Origin: CAIRTM01 sp963723235
GTDB taxonomy: Bacteria; Desulfobacterota; WTBG01; CAIYCZ01; CAIRTM01
Length of the DNA stretch: 64,000 nt
NCBI GenBank assembly: GCA_963723235.1
Contig: CAVRPV010000010.1
Span: 397,450 to 461,449 of the forward strand
Direction: 5' to 3'
Shown: piece by piece, positions 44,687 to 52,725 of the stretch
How positions within the stretch are numbered: position 1 is the stretch's first letter
Layout: every line of letters begins with the position of its first letter
Program-made: the position numbers and the translations under genes
Notes under the pieces: model-generated
What the model saw: only the letters and a program-made list of their open reading frames with translations
Told to the model about the DNA's origin: nothing
Databases searched by the model: none

Positions 44687-44877
44687 ACGCCCTTGCAAAG
44701 CTGGCACGCCGCACAGGACAGGCCTGTCAGATATCCCTTGAGGCCCACATGGCCTGCGGTATCGGTGCCTGTCTGGGCTGTGCGGTACCGGCACATGGTC
44801 CTGACGGTCCCGAATATGTGAGGGTATGTGCGGATGGACCGGTGTTCGACGCATACCGAATGTGCCCTTCGGCTTAG
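44464..44877 (+). CDS. pyrK: PyrK-like electron-transfer subunit, C-terminal part
   Basis: This is the continuation of the PyrK-like protein in the shifted frame; the true coding frame extends back to about 44392. It carries the NAD-binding half (RMYLGAGTAADIDAF, YGCGPMPMLNALAKLA) and the 2Fe-2S cluster ligands in EAHMACGIGACLGCAVP and VRVCADGP, the Cys spacing of PyrK. Joined to the upstream piece the protein would be about 265 residues, the normal size. Related sulfhydrogenase/NfnA-type flavoproteins are an alternative assignment. Confidence 0.85.
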   Translation: MSNRPDCDVRMYLGAGTAADIDAFAPFIPEGCELRIATEDGTRGERGIVTDIISTDSDSNPDATIYGCGPMPMLNALAKLARRTGQACQISLEAHMACGIGACLGCAVPAHGPDGPEYVRVCADGPVFDAYRMCPSA

Positions 44878-45002
44878 CCGGTTTACAAAATAACAGACTC
44901 AACACATTCTGTAATTCAGAAGCATCTATCGTGAACCTGCGCTCCCCAAATCCGCTATCATGGCCTGCCCGACGGGTTTATAAACGGTTTATTACTAAAT
45001 TG

Positions 45003-45031
45003 TTGACACCCCCTTTTTTTTCGCCTATCAT
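45003..45031 (+). promoter_or_regulatory. Sigma-70-type promoter of the redox-complex operon
   Basis: TTGACA (45003-45008), a 17-base spacer and TATCAT (45026-45031). The first gene starts at 45142, leaving a leader of about 105 bases. The match is nearly perfect and lies in the only gap before the five-gene operon. Confidence 0.72.
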
Positions 45032-45141
45032 TTTTACTTTGTACGCACATTAACTACAAAAACACTACCATAACATCAAATTCCGACGGGCGTACCGACA
45101 CGATAGATTCAAGAACCATGCATGAGGAGGAAACCTCGTAA

Positions 45142-45624
45142 ATGAAAACATACGATCACATTATCAGATTCACCCTGCTTATCATTGTTGTTATCCTCGG
45201 TTTTTTTATTGTCCGCACATACATGGTACCTGATTCATTTGGCGATCACGGTTCCTACACCTATGCCTATTACCGTGCCGAATCCGAGACCGAACAAGCC
45301 AATAAGCCTGCTGTATACCAGGGCACGGAACACTGCAGAGCCTGTCACGCCCCGCAGGCTGTTACACTCAACGATGGTGTACATGCCGCACTTGACTGCG
45401 AGAGCTGTCACGGCGGCTTTAAAGCCCATAACAATAATACCCGCGAACGCATGGCAATCAGCGATTCTGTAGATACGTGCATGCTCTGCCACCAGGGCCT
45501 CAATGCCCGGCCAACTGATTTTCCCCAGATCTCAAGCTTTGCAGCGCATGTCGCGGATCAGGGTGAAATACTGCTGCCCGACATGAAATGCGCGACCTGT
45601 CATGATCCACACGCGCCGATGTGA
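45142..45624 (+). CDS. Membrane-anchored tetrahaem cytochrome c
   Basis: A 160-residue cytochrome with an N-terminal membrane anchor (residues 9-25, FTLLIIVVILGFFIVRTY) and four CxxCH haem motifs: CRACH (65-69), CESCH (86-90), CMLCH (113-117) and CATCH (150-154). The single anchor and small size recall DsrJ of the DsrMKJOP complex, although DsrJ has three haems. GAGGAGG lies upstream of the start. It is the first gene of the redox operon and should face the periplasm, exchanging electrons with the Fe-S protein next to it. Confidence 0.9.
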   Translation: MKTYDHIIRFTLLIIVVILGFFIVRTYMVPDSFGDHGSYTYAYYRAESETEQANKPAVYQGTEHCRACHAPQAVTLNDGVHAALDCESCHGGFKAHNNNTRERMAISDSVDTCMLCHQGLNARPTDFPQISSFAAHVADQGEILLPDMKCATCHDPHAPM

Positions 45625-45678
45625 CAGAGAATCTCGGACGATGAGACCAAACACAGCAACCGATAAAGGATTGAGCGT

Positions 45679-46425
45679 ATGAAACATGATCGCAGAGAAT
45701 TCCTCAAAAAGGCCGGCTGGACATTCATTGGCAGCGGTCTGTTTATCAACCTGTTCTCGCTGGATAAAGCGCTTGCCGGATCCGCCTGCACGGGAATTCG
45801 CAACCTGTACGCATTCATTGTGAACACTGAAACCTGCATCGGCTGCGGCAAATGCGTAGCCGCCTGCCGCGCTGAATACAATGTTCCACCTGATAACTAC
45901 CGTACCTGGGTTGAACGCTACACCGAACTGCACGACGGCAGCGTTGAAGTTGACTCGCCCCACGGCGGCGAGCAAGGCTTCGAGCCGGTTGCATTTGAGC
46001 AGGAAGCGATTAAAAAATCATTCTTCGTGCCCAAACTCTGCAACCACTGCAAGAACCCGAACTGCGTGCAGGTCTGCCCGGTCGGCGCAACCTATGTGAC
46101 TGCCGACGGATTTGTGCTGGTTGATGACAAACGCTGCGTGGCCTGCAGTTACTGTATGCAGGCCTGCCCCTACAGCGCCCGCTTCATGAACCCGGTAACC
46201 CATGTGGCCGACAAATGCACCTGGTGCTATCATCGCATCCATCAGGGGAAAACCACAGCCTGCGCGCAGGTCTGCCCGGTCAAGGCCCGCATCTTCGGTC
46301 GTGTTGATGATCCTGACGGCCCGGTCGCCAAACTGCTGCAAAGCAAACGCCTCCAGGTACTCAAACCTGAAACCGGCAATGAACCCATGGTCCTGTACGT
46401 CGGCCTTGACAAGGAGGTGCGCTAA
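45679..46425 (+). CDS. Periplasmic Tat-exported ferredoxin-like protein (DsrO/HybA type)
   Basis: A 248-residue Fe-S protein with a twin-arginine signal (DRREFLKKAGWTFIGSG). Four 4Fe-4S binding groups are visible: CIGCGKCVAACRAE, CNHCKNPNCVQVCPV, CVACSYCMQACPY and CTWCYHRI..CAQVCPV. This is the DsrO/HybA/NrfC arrangement. It should sit on the periplasmic face and bind the NrfD-type membrane protein encoded next. Stop and next start overlap in TAATG. Confidence 0.93.
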   Translation: MKHDRREFLKKAGWTFIGSGLFINLFSLDKALAGSACTGIRNLYAFIVNTETCIGCGKCVAACRAEYNVPPDNYRTWVERYTELHDGSVEVDSPHGGEQGFEPVAFEQEAIKKSFFVPKLCNHCKNPNCVQVCPVGATYVTADGFVLVDDKRCVACSYCMQACPYSARFMNPVTHVADKCTWCYHRIHQGKTTACAQVCPVKARIFGRVDDPDGPVAKLLQSKRLQVLKPETGNEPMVLYVGLDKEVR

Positions 46426-47597
46426 TGCATGAAATCATAACCACAGGATTCCTCTTCCCCAATGACCTGCATGCGCACTGGAGCTTGATGATTGTGCTGT
46501 ATCCCTACATCACCGGTCTGGTTGCAGGTGCCTTTATTGTCTCTTCGCTTTACCATGTGTTCGGCGTAAAAGAATTAAAACCCGTGGCACGCTTTTCACT
46601 CGTCGCGGCGTTTGCGTTTTTGCTGTTCGCCTGCACGCCGCTGCTGTTCCATCTCGGACATCCGGAACGGGCGCTCAATATCATGTTCACGCCGAAATTC
46701 ACGTCCGCCATGTCCGGCTTCGGCTATATCTACAACTTCTACCTGCTGATCGTGCTGCTTGAAATCTGGTTTGTCTACCGGCCTGAAATCATCCGGCGCG
46801 CCCGTGATACCAGTGGCCCGTTGAAGGCCCTGTACTGGTGTATGGCGCTCGGCAGCCTCAACGACAACGAAAACGCCCTCGCACTTGATCATAAAATAAT
46901 AAACGTTCTGGCTGCGATCGGAATACCTTCAGCTTGCATACTGCACGGCTATGTCGGGTTCCTGTTCGGCTCGCTCAAATCCAACCCCTGGTGGTCATCC
47001 CCGCTCATGCCGGTTATTTTTCTGCTCTCGGCGATTGTGTCCGGCATTTCGATCCTGATCGTCAGCTACTGGATCGTCTGCAGATTCAGCAATCTGAAAC
47101 TTGATACCGAGTGCATCAAAACCATGTTCAAATATCTCTGGGCCTTTTTTATCATTGATGTAACCATGGAAGGCCTTGAGCTGCTCACGCATGTTTACGA
47201 AGCCCATGAAGAGTGGCACATCGTATCACTCATGCTGTCGCAGCGCCTCGGTTTCAGCTTTTATGTGCTGCAAATGGGGATATGCTCCCTGATACCGCTT
47301 ATCGTACTCGGTTTTGTTGTCCTGAAAAAAATGCAGGACTCAACCCGGATCAAGCTCGGCCTTACCTGTGCCGTCCTGATCCTGATACAGGTGCTGGCCA
47401 TGCGCTGGAATGTAATTGTCGGCGGCCAGCTGTTCTCAAAAAGCCTGCGCGGCCTTACCAGTTATACGCCTACCATCCTTGGGCGGGAAGGCCTGCTTAT
47501 AGCGCTCGTTCTGTTCGCAATGCCGTTTGTTGTGATGTATGTATTCAACCTGATCCTGCCGTTGTTCGACAAGGAGCCCGAGGCGGAACAACAGTAA
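46425..47597 (+). CDS. NrfD/DsrP-type integral membrane quinone-reactive subunit
   Basis: A 390-residue protein with about ten membrane helices of the NrfD/PsrC/HybB/DsrP family (IVLYPYITGLVAGAFIVSSL, HLGHPERALNIM, GFLFGSLKSNPWWSSPLMP, VGGQLFSKSLRG). It exchanges electrons and possibly protons with menaquinone. AAGGAGG lies seven bases before the ATG. With the Tat ferredoxin it forms the OP half of a DsrMKJOP-like complex. Confidence 0.92.
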   Translation: MHEIITTGFLFPNDLHAHWSLMIVLYPYITGLVAGAFIVSSLYHVFGVKELKPVARFSLVAAFAFLLFACTPLLFHLGHPERALNIMFTPKFTSAMSGFGYIYNFYLLIVLLEIWFVYRPEIIRRARDTSGPLKALYWCMALGSLNDNENALALDHKIINVLAAIGIPSACILHGYVGFLFGSLKSNPWWSSPLMPVIFLLSAIVSGISILIVSYWIVCRFSNLKLDTECIKTMFKYLWAFFIIDVTMEGLELLTHVYEAHEEWHIVSLMLSQRLGFSFYVLQMGICSLIPLIVLGFVVLKKMQDSTRIKLGLTCAVLILIQVLAMRWNVIVGGQLFSKSLRGLTSYTPTILGREGLLIALVLFAMPFVVMYVFNLILPLFDKEPEAEQQ

Positions 47598-47664
47598 CGT
47601 TGTGCAGCGGGAGCACATGAATCTTCAGCGTTTTTACTAACACTACCAAGGAGATGGAGAAATA

Positions 47665-49578
47665 ATGCTCACACTTGTCGATCCCTTACTTATCATTATT
47701 GCCATTACGATTTGCGTTGCGGGCATTGTGAAGCGCTCGCGCCTGTGGATGATGGGCCAGCCCGGGGATGAACTCGACAGCACCGGCGCACGTATCAGGA
47801 CCCTGTTCTTTGACGGCATCCTGCACGGACGAATCCTGCGCGATGCGTTTCCGGGCGTTATGCACCTTCTTATCTTCCTGGCCTTCCTTGCCCCGGTGGC
47901 AGCGATTGTCCTGTCACAGTTCAGCGTTATTTTTCCACCAGCGCTCAGCAGTTTTATCTCTATTCTGCTTGACCTGATCGGATTTGCCGGCCTTATCGGC
48001 ATCGGCCTGGCAGCATACCGCCGCTACATCCAGAAACCCGACCGGCTCAGCGACACAAAAGCAGAAGACGGCATTGCCCTGTTGTGGGTATTCGCCATTC
48101 TGCTTACGGGTTTCTGCATTGAAGGCCTGCGCCTTGCTATTACCGGACAGGGTGCCGGCAGCGCTCCGATTGGCGCGCTATTCTCATATATTTTTATGCC
48201 TCTTGGATCGCTCAAGCCCGGACTGCATGCCCTGCTCTGGAGGGTCCACATTCTGCTGCTGCTTGCGCTCCTGGCAGCCATTCCCTACACAAAATTTCTG
48301 CATCTGTTCACATCAGCTGCAAATATTTTCCTTAAAAGCTTCAAACACCCCGGAGCGTTCCCGCAGATCAATTTTGAAACCGCCGAAGTCTACGGTGTCA
48401 ACAGTATTGAGCAGTACAAACGTAAACAGCTGTTTGATCTTGACGCCTGCATCCGCTGCGGCCGCTGTCAGGACAATTGCCCGGCCCACCTGAGCGAAAA
48501 ACCGCTTTCTCCCAAGAAACTGATTCAGGACATGAAAACCCATATGGAGGAAAAGTGGGCCAACCCTGCATGTGAAAAAGCGCTCATAGGTGACATCATT
48601 GATCATGATGTTATCTGGGCCTGCACCATGTGCCTCAACTGCACCGAGCATTGCCCGGTGAACGATACCACGGTTGATAAAACCATTGAACTGCGCCGCT
48701 ACCTGGTCATGACCGACCCGAACTTCCCGGCCGAAGCCCAGAGCGTATTCCGTAACATGGAAAACAACTCCAATCCCTGGGGCATTGGCGCACACACACG
48801 CGCTGACTGGGCTACCGGCCTGGATGTTAAAACCTGCGCTGAGGGTGAGCCCTTTGATGTGCTGTTCTACCCCGGCTGCGCCGGAGCATTTGATGACCGC
48901 TATAAAAAAATTGCAATCGCGCTTGTGAAAATAATGCAAAAGGCCGGCATTCGCTTTGCGATTCTGGGCACCGAGGAAAGCTGCTGCGGCGACTCGGCCC
49001 GCCGGCTCGGCAATGAATACCTGTATGACACCCTGGCACAGGCCAATATAGCGGCCATGCAGGGCTACAATGTCAAAAAAATCCTGACCATCTGCCCCCA
49101 CTGTCTCAATTCGCTCAAAAACGACTATCCGGCTTACGGCACCGACTTTGAAGTAATGCACTCAAGCGAATTCCTGCTTGATCTGGTCCAGCAGGGCCGT
49201 ATCAAACTCAAGAGCGGCGAGAAGATGACAGTATGCTACCATGACTCATGTTTCCTTGGGCGCTACAACAATATTTACGATCAACCGCGCCGGCTGTTGA
49301 GCTCAATCGGCGGTGTGCAGCTTGTTGAAATGGACCGCAGTCGCACTCGCAGTTTCTGCTGCGGAGCAGGAGGCGGCCGCATGTGGCTGGAGGAGGATCA
49401 CGGCAAACGCATCAACGAAATGCGCACAGATCAGGCGCTTGAAAAAAATCCAAACGTTATAGCAACCGCATGCCCGTACTGCCTTACCATGCTCGATGAC
49501 GGCATAAAGGTGCGCGAAAAATCAGAATCTGTTAAAAGCCTTGATATTGTTGAATTGATCCTAAACGCTATGGAGTAA
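47665..49578 (+). CDS. Fused cytochrome b / HdrD-like Fe-S oxidoreductase (DsrM-DsrK type)
   Basis: A 637-residue fusion. Residues 1-215 have about five membrane helices with conserved His (GVMHLLIFLAF, LHALLWRVHILLLLAL), the NarI/DsrM-type haem-b module. Then two 4Fe-4S groups: Cys262/265/268/272 (CIRCGRCQDNCP) and Cys320/323/326/330 (CTMCLNCTEHCP). The rest has two CCG repeats as in HdrD/DsrK: SCCGDSARR (440-442) with CPHC (477-480), and FCCGAGGG (565-570) with CPYC (603-606). The catalytic HdrD-like part faces the cytoplasm and could oxidise a dithiol or accept electrons from an ETF. In DsrMKJOP these are two proteins. Similar fusions are known near ETF genes in syntrophs. Confidence 0.92.
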   Translation: MLTLVDPLLIIIAITICVAGIVKRSRLWMMGQPGDELDSTGARIRTLFFDGILHGRILRDAFPGVMHLLIFLAFLAPVAAIVLSQFSVIFPPALSSFISILLDLIGFAGLIGIGLAAYRRYIQKPDRLSDTKAEDGIALLWVFAILLTGFCIEGLRLAITGQGAGSAPIGALFSYIFMPLGSLKPGLHALLWRVHILLLLALLAAIPYTKFLHLFTSAANIFLKSFKHPGAFPQINFETAEVYGVNSIEQYKRKQLFDLDACIRCGRCQDNCPAHLSEKPLSPKKLIQDMKTHMEEKWANPACEKALIGDIIDHDVIWACTMCLNCTEHCPVNDTTVDKTIELRRYLVMTDPNFPAEAQSVFRNMENNSNPWGIGAHTRADWATGLDVKTCAEGEPFDVLFYPGCAGAFDDRYKKIAIALVKIMQKAGIRFAILGTEESCCGDSARRLGNEYLYDTLAQANIAAMQGYNVKKILTICPHCLNSLKNDYPAYGTDFEVMHSSEFLLDLVQQGRIKLKSGEKMTVCYHDSCFLGRYNNIYDQPRRLLSSIGGVQLVEMDRSRTRSFCCGAGGGRMWLEEDHGKRINEMRTDQALEKNPNVIATACPYCLTMLDDGIKVREKSESVKSLDIVELILNAME

Positions 49579-49586
49579 GAGGTGCC

Positions 49587-50475
49587 ATGAACACAAAAGC
49601 CATACTCATTGCCTTGATCTGCGTTGCGGCCCTTTTGTCGACCGTGATGACCACCAGCACATCCGCCCAGACGGTTGACGACTGCATGTGCCTGCCATCA
49701 GGACACGACCCTGACAAAGACATCTCCGGATGGAACGGTTAAAAGCCTGCATGTTGACCCGGCGGCATTTTTGAAATCGGTCCACGCAGAGGCCGGATTT
49801 TCCTGTGTAGACTGCCACGAGGACGCCCAGCCATCAGAGCACCCTGCCCAGGGCCTGGCTCAGGTAGACTGCCAGAGCTGCCACGACGATATAGCTGAGA
49901 TGCAGGCTGAAAGCACCCATGGACGACTACTAAAAGAGGGGAAAGCTAAAGCCCCGAACTGCTATGACTGCCACAGCACTCATGCCGTTATGCGCTCTGA
50001 CAACCCGCTGTCAACCGTGAACCCGGACAACCTGCAGAAAACCTGTGCCGCCTGCCATGCAAACGAAGCCGCGCCGGTTATCTGCGAAGCTGCCCTGGAC
50101 TTTGCTGCCGGCGATGCTACCGCCCTGCAGCGTATCAGCCTGCCTTCAGCCCTTGCTATGCTCACCACCCGGCTCAAAGGGCACGGCAAAACCGATTTCG
50201 CCTGCAGCTACAGCACCAAAAACTGCGGCAACTGCCATACTGACGTTACACAGCATGGCGGCAGCACAAAACAGGCACCGGTCTGCTCGAAATGCCATGA
50301 CATGAAACGCAGTTCGCTCCTGTTCGGCAAAATCCACAAGACAACAATTTTCACAGGCCCCATAGTGGTTATGCTGCTCATAATGTACGTACTGTGCATC
50401 GGAGGTCTCGTTCTATATTTCAAAAAAACAGGCACTACTCCCAAAAAAACGGCTGCCGAACCTCCCGCTGAGTAA
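49587..50475 (+). CDS. Multihaem cytochrome c with C-terminal membrane anchor, frameshifted
   Basis: A signal peptide begins at the ATG 49587 (KAILIALICVAALLSTV), nine bases after the previous gene and preceded by AAGAGG. The frame changes at 49689: deleting that T turns the local sequence into CMACH, a haem motif, and joins the signal peptide to the rest. Then follow CVDCH, CQSCH, CYDCH, CAACH, CGNCH and CSKCH, giving seven CxxCH sites in all. A C-terminal helix (PIVVMLLIMYVLCIGGLVLYF) anchors it in the membrane. Corrected length is ~296 residues. Read literally, the frame starting at a TTG at 49675 lacks the signal. It is the last gene of the operon and probably the periplasmic electron exit or entry. 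Confidence 0.88.
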
Positions 50476-50501
50476 CACTGCTGTAACATAATGAAGGCTA
50501 C

Positions 50502-50545
50502 AAAAGAAGCCCGGGATGGCATGAAATCCGTCCCGGGCTTCTTTT
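50502..50545. terminator. Bidirectional terminator, redox operon and ispD
   Basis: A perfect 15-bp stem, AAAAGAAGCCCGGGA (50502-50516) with TCCCGGGCTTCTTTT (50531-50545), encloses a 14-base loop. It has A-rich and T-rich ends on both strands and lies between two convergent units. Confidence 0.93.
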
Positions 50546-50630
50546 ACATGTTACAAATGTATTGTACATCCTGTCAAAAAAATTCCATCAACATACGGAA
50601 CCGCCTCAGTTTATCTGCATCCCTGCCCTT

Positions 50631-51338
50631 TTACCGTTTTGTTGCAGCCCTGCGCGCCTTCAGGATTGCAGCGGCATAGAGCAGATCCCCTGCAGTGGTA
50701 ATCTTGATGTTTTCATAAGAACCGCCAACGATAGCAACCGGCAGGCCCATATGCCGCACCAGAGAGGCATCGTCGGTTGCCTGCGCCGAGGTGCTGCGGG
50801 CATGGGCATGCGCAGCTACAATGACATCAGGCCGGAAGGCCTGTGGTGTTTGAATTGCATAGAGCTCATCGCGCTCCAGTGGCTCCGGGCCGGTCAGGTC
50901 TGCAGCGCCAAGCCGCATAATCGTATCCTTAACCGGCACAGCAGCCGTTGCCGCACCGTGTTTGAACGCAGCAGAAACTGTAGCCTCGATGATTTTTGCT
51001 GTGACAAAGGGTCGGGCGCCGTCATGAATGAGAACCACATCACATGCGGCGGGAAGGACGGCCAAGGCGTTAAAGACCGAATCCTGACGGCGTTCACCGC
51101 CGGCGATGATACTGATTTCAGACCTCAGGCTGACTGCCGACAGCACCTGCTGACGGCACTGCGGCTCATCCCCCGGTGAAACAGCGATAATAAAGGAGCT
51201 GATGCTCTCAGCCTGATTGAGGGCGCTCAGGGTATGCCCAAGAATCGTTCGTCCCTCAAGCTCAATATAGGGCTTCTTACAGGCGTGCTGCATGCGCACA
51301 CCACTTCCGGCAGCAGGGACTATAACAACCACATTCAT
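50631..51338 (-). CDS. ispD: MEP cytidylyltransferase
   Basis: A 235-residue 2-C-methyl-D-erythritol 4-phosphate cytidylyltransferase of the non-mevalonate isoprenoid pathway. IVPAAGSGVRM is the CTP-binding loop, and GGERRQDSVFNAL, LIHDGARPF, IQTPQAFR, TDDASLV and NIKITTAGDL are diagnostic. IspF is not fused and not adjacent. The gene lies downstream of carD but behind a terminator. Confidence 0.96.
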   Translation of the reverse strand: MNVVVIVPAAGSGVRMQHACKKPYIELEGRTILGHTLSALNQAESISSFIIAVSPGDEPQCRQQVLSAVSLRSEISIIAGGERRQDSVFNALAVLPAACDVVLIHDGARPFVTAKIIEATVSAAFKHGAATAAVPVKDTIMRLGAADLTGPEPLERDELYAIQTPQAFRPDVIVAAHAHARSTSAQATDDASLVRHMGLPVAIVGGSYENIKITTAGDLLYAAAILKARRAATKR

Positions 51339-51367
51339 ACCGTATCCTTACAGACCTGATATCAGCA

Positions 51368-51403
51368 CAAAAAAAAGAGCGGGCTGTTTACGGATAAACA
51401 GCC
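51368..51403 (-). terminator. Terminator of carD
   Basis: On minus, GGCTGTTTA (51403-51395) pairs with TAAACAGCC (51390-51382) around a four-base loop, followed by CGCTC and an eight-base T-run. Confidence 0.88.
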
Positions 51404-51436
51404 TGCCCGGGTCTTTTCAGGGGTTTTTAATAGTGT

Positions 51437-51964
51437 CTAATGAAAAATTGCTTCGATGTTACTTGCAATCCGTTCCTCAGGCAGGGCCTGGGCAACAGAA
51501 AGCTCTTTTACCAGCAAACCCTTGGCAATATCCATCATGCGTCGCTCACCAAAAGACAACTCCTTGCCCACCTTTAAAAGGAAAAGATCGCGCAATACGG
51601 TTGCGACCTCATAGGCTGAACCGGTTTTAAGCCGGTCCATATATTCGCGATAGCGCCGATTCCAGGTTTGTGAGTCCGATGGTTTGCATTTTTTATCCTT
51701 GAGTATTTTATAGACCTTGCTGGCGTCTTTGCTTGATATAATACCACGCAGGCCGACCTGATCTATATTGTCAGTCGGAATCATGATTGTCATTCCGTTT
51801 CCCAGAATGCGCATGATATAAAACTTCTGATCATTGCCGGAAATTTTCTTAAATTCGACAGCCTCAATAACGCCAACACCATGGGTTGGATATACGGCCA
51901 TATCGCCGACCTTAAAATCCATACTGTCTCTTCCCCCTGTACTTGAGCAACCAACATTTTTCAT
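51437..51964 (-). CDS. carD: CarD-family transcriptional regulator
   Basis: A 175-residue CarD/CdnL-type protein that binds RNA polymerase beta and stabilises open complexes. The N-terminal TRCF-like domain shows FKVGDMAVYPTHGVGVIEAV and MTIMIPTDNIDQVGLR; the C-terminal helical DNA-binding part shows WNRRYREYMDRLKTGSAYEV and LSFGERRMMDIAKGLLV. The ATG at 51964 has GGGAGG six bases upstream and was preferred over MDFKVGD at 51922. It gives a short extra N-terminus (MKNVGCSSTGG). Confidence 0.93.
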   Translation of the reverse strand: MKNVGCSSTGGRDSMDFKVGDMAVYPTHGVGVIEAVEFKKISGNDQKFYIMRILGNGMTIMIPTDNIDQVGLRGIISSKDASKVYKILKDKKCKPSDSQTWNRRYREYMDRLKTGSAYEVATVLRDLFLLKVGKELSFGERRMMDIAKGLLVKELSVAQALPEERIASNIEAIFH

Positions 51965-52103
51965 AGGTTTCCTCCCCAAGGATTAACAGTTGCTGTGCAT
52001 TCAATGAGTGCTAAATATATCAATTTTTTAACTAAATTACAAGCTAATATCAGACCTGCATGAAAAATACTTTTTGTGCGGACGTGTTATATCCATTCAG
52101 GTA

Positions 52104-52141
52104 TAAAAAAACCCTGTAGGAAATGAAAGAACATACAGGGT
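52104..52141 (-). terminator. Terminator of the zinc-ribbon gene
   Basis: On minus, ACCCTGTA (52141-52134) pairs with TACAGGGT (52118-52111) around a 15-base loop and is followed by a run of seven T. Confidence 0.85.
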
Positions 52142-52156
52142 CAAGAATGCATATAC

Positions 52157-52459
52157 CTATTTAAAAATACTGAAAAATTTTCCCATACCTGAAGCATCAA
52201 ATTTAGAAATTTCCTCCAACTCACCTGCATCAAGCCAGACACCGTCACAGGCGGTACACCGGTCGATTTTTATGGTGCGATAATCAATTTCAACAAGCTG
52301 CATACCGCATTTTGGACAACGCATGAAGTGCAGTTCCTTCAGACTCTCCTTTTCCTCCGCCTCAATCTTACGTACTCGTTTTTCCTCTACGTCTTTCATG
52401 CGCTCGAATTCCTGACGCGCAAAAAATTCCTCTTCAAGTTCGGTTGGCTTTACAGGCAT
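52157..52459 (-). CDS. TFIIB-type zinc-ribbon protein
   Basis: A 100-residue protein. The first ~45 residues are a highly charged helix (KRVRKIEAEEKESLKEL); the rest is a zf-TFIIB zinc ribbon with CPKC (~48-51) and CTAC (~69-72) followed by DGVWLDAGELEEI, the family signature. Such proteins are of unknown function. The gene is flanked by terminators and lies upstream of carD on the same strand. Confidence 0.85.
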   Translation of the reverse strand: MPVKPTELEEEFFARQEFERMKDVEEKRVRKIEAEEKESLKELHFMRCPKCGMQLVEIDYRTIKIDRCTACDGVWLDAGELEEISKFDASGMGKFFSIFK

Positions 52460-52688
52460 ACAGTCTCCTCCAACAGATTAAAACCACATGGTACCATCAA
52501 CAGTCACCATACACGGCTCGACTTAATTTTATTGAGCCCCCAGGCTGTTACGCTGCTTACAGGACTCAACGCAAAGAGCCGCGAAAATACCTGCAAACCT
52601 GACAATCACAATCATCGTTTGCTGTAAATATTAAAGCCATAAAAGTACTTTTTTGTCAAGATCCTGCATCAACACTGCATGATTCTCA

Positions 52689-52717
52689 TTGACACGTGAG
52701 CCTGCCTTTGCTACTTT
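52689..52717 (+). promoter_or_regulatory. Possible promoter of asnS
   Basis: TTGACA (52689-52694), 17 bases, then TACTTT (52712-52717). The -10 box is a poor match and lies only eight bases before the ATG, which would give an almost leaderless message. Confidence 0.35.
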
Positions 52718-52725
52718 CTTAACCC

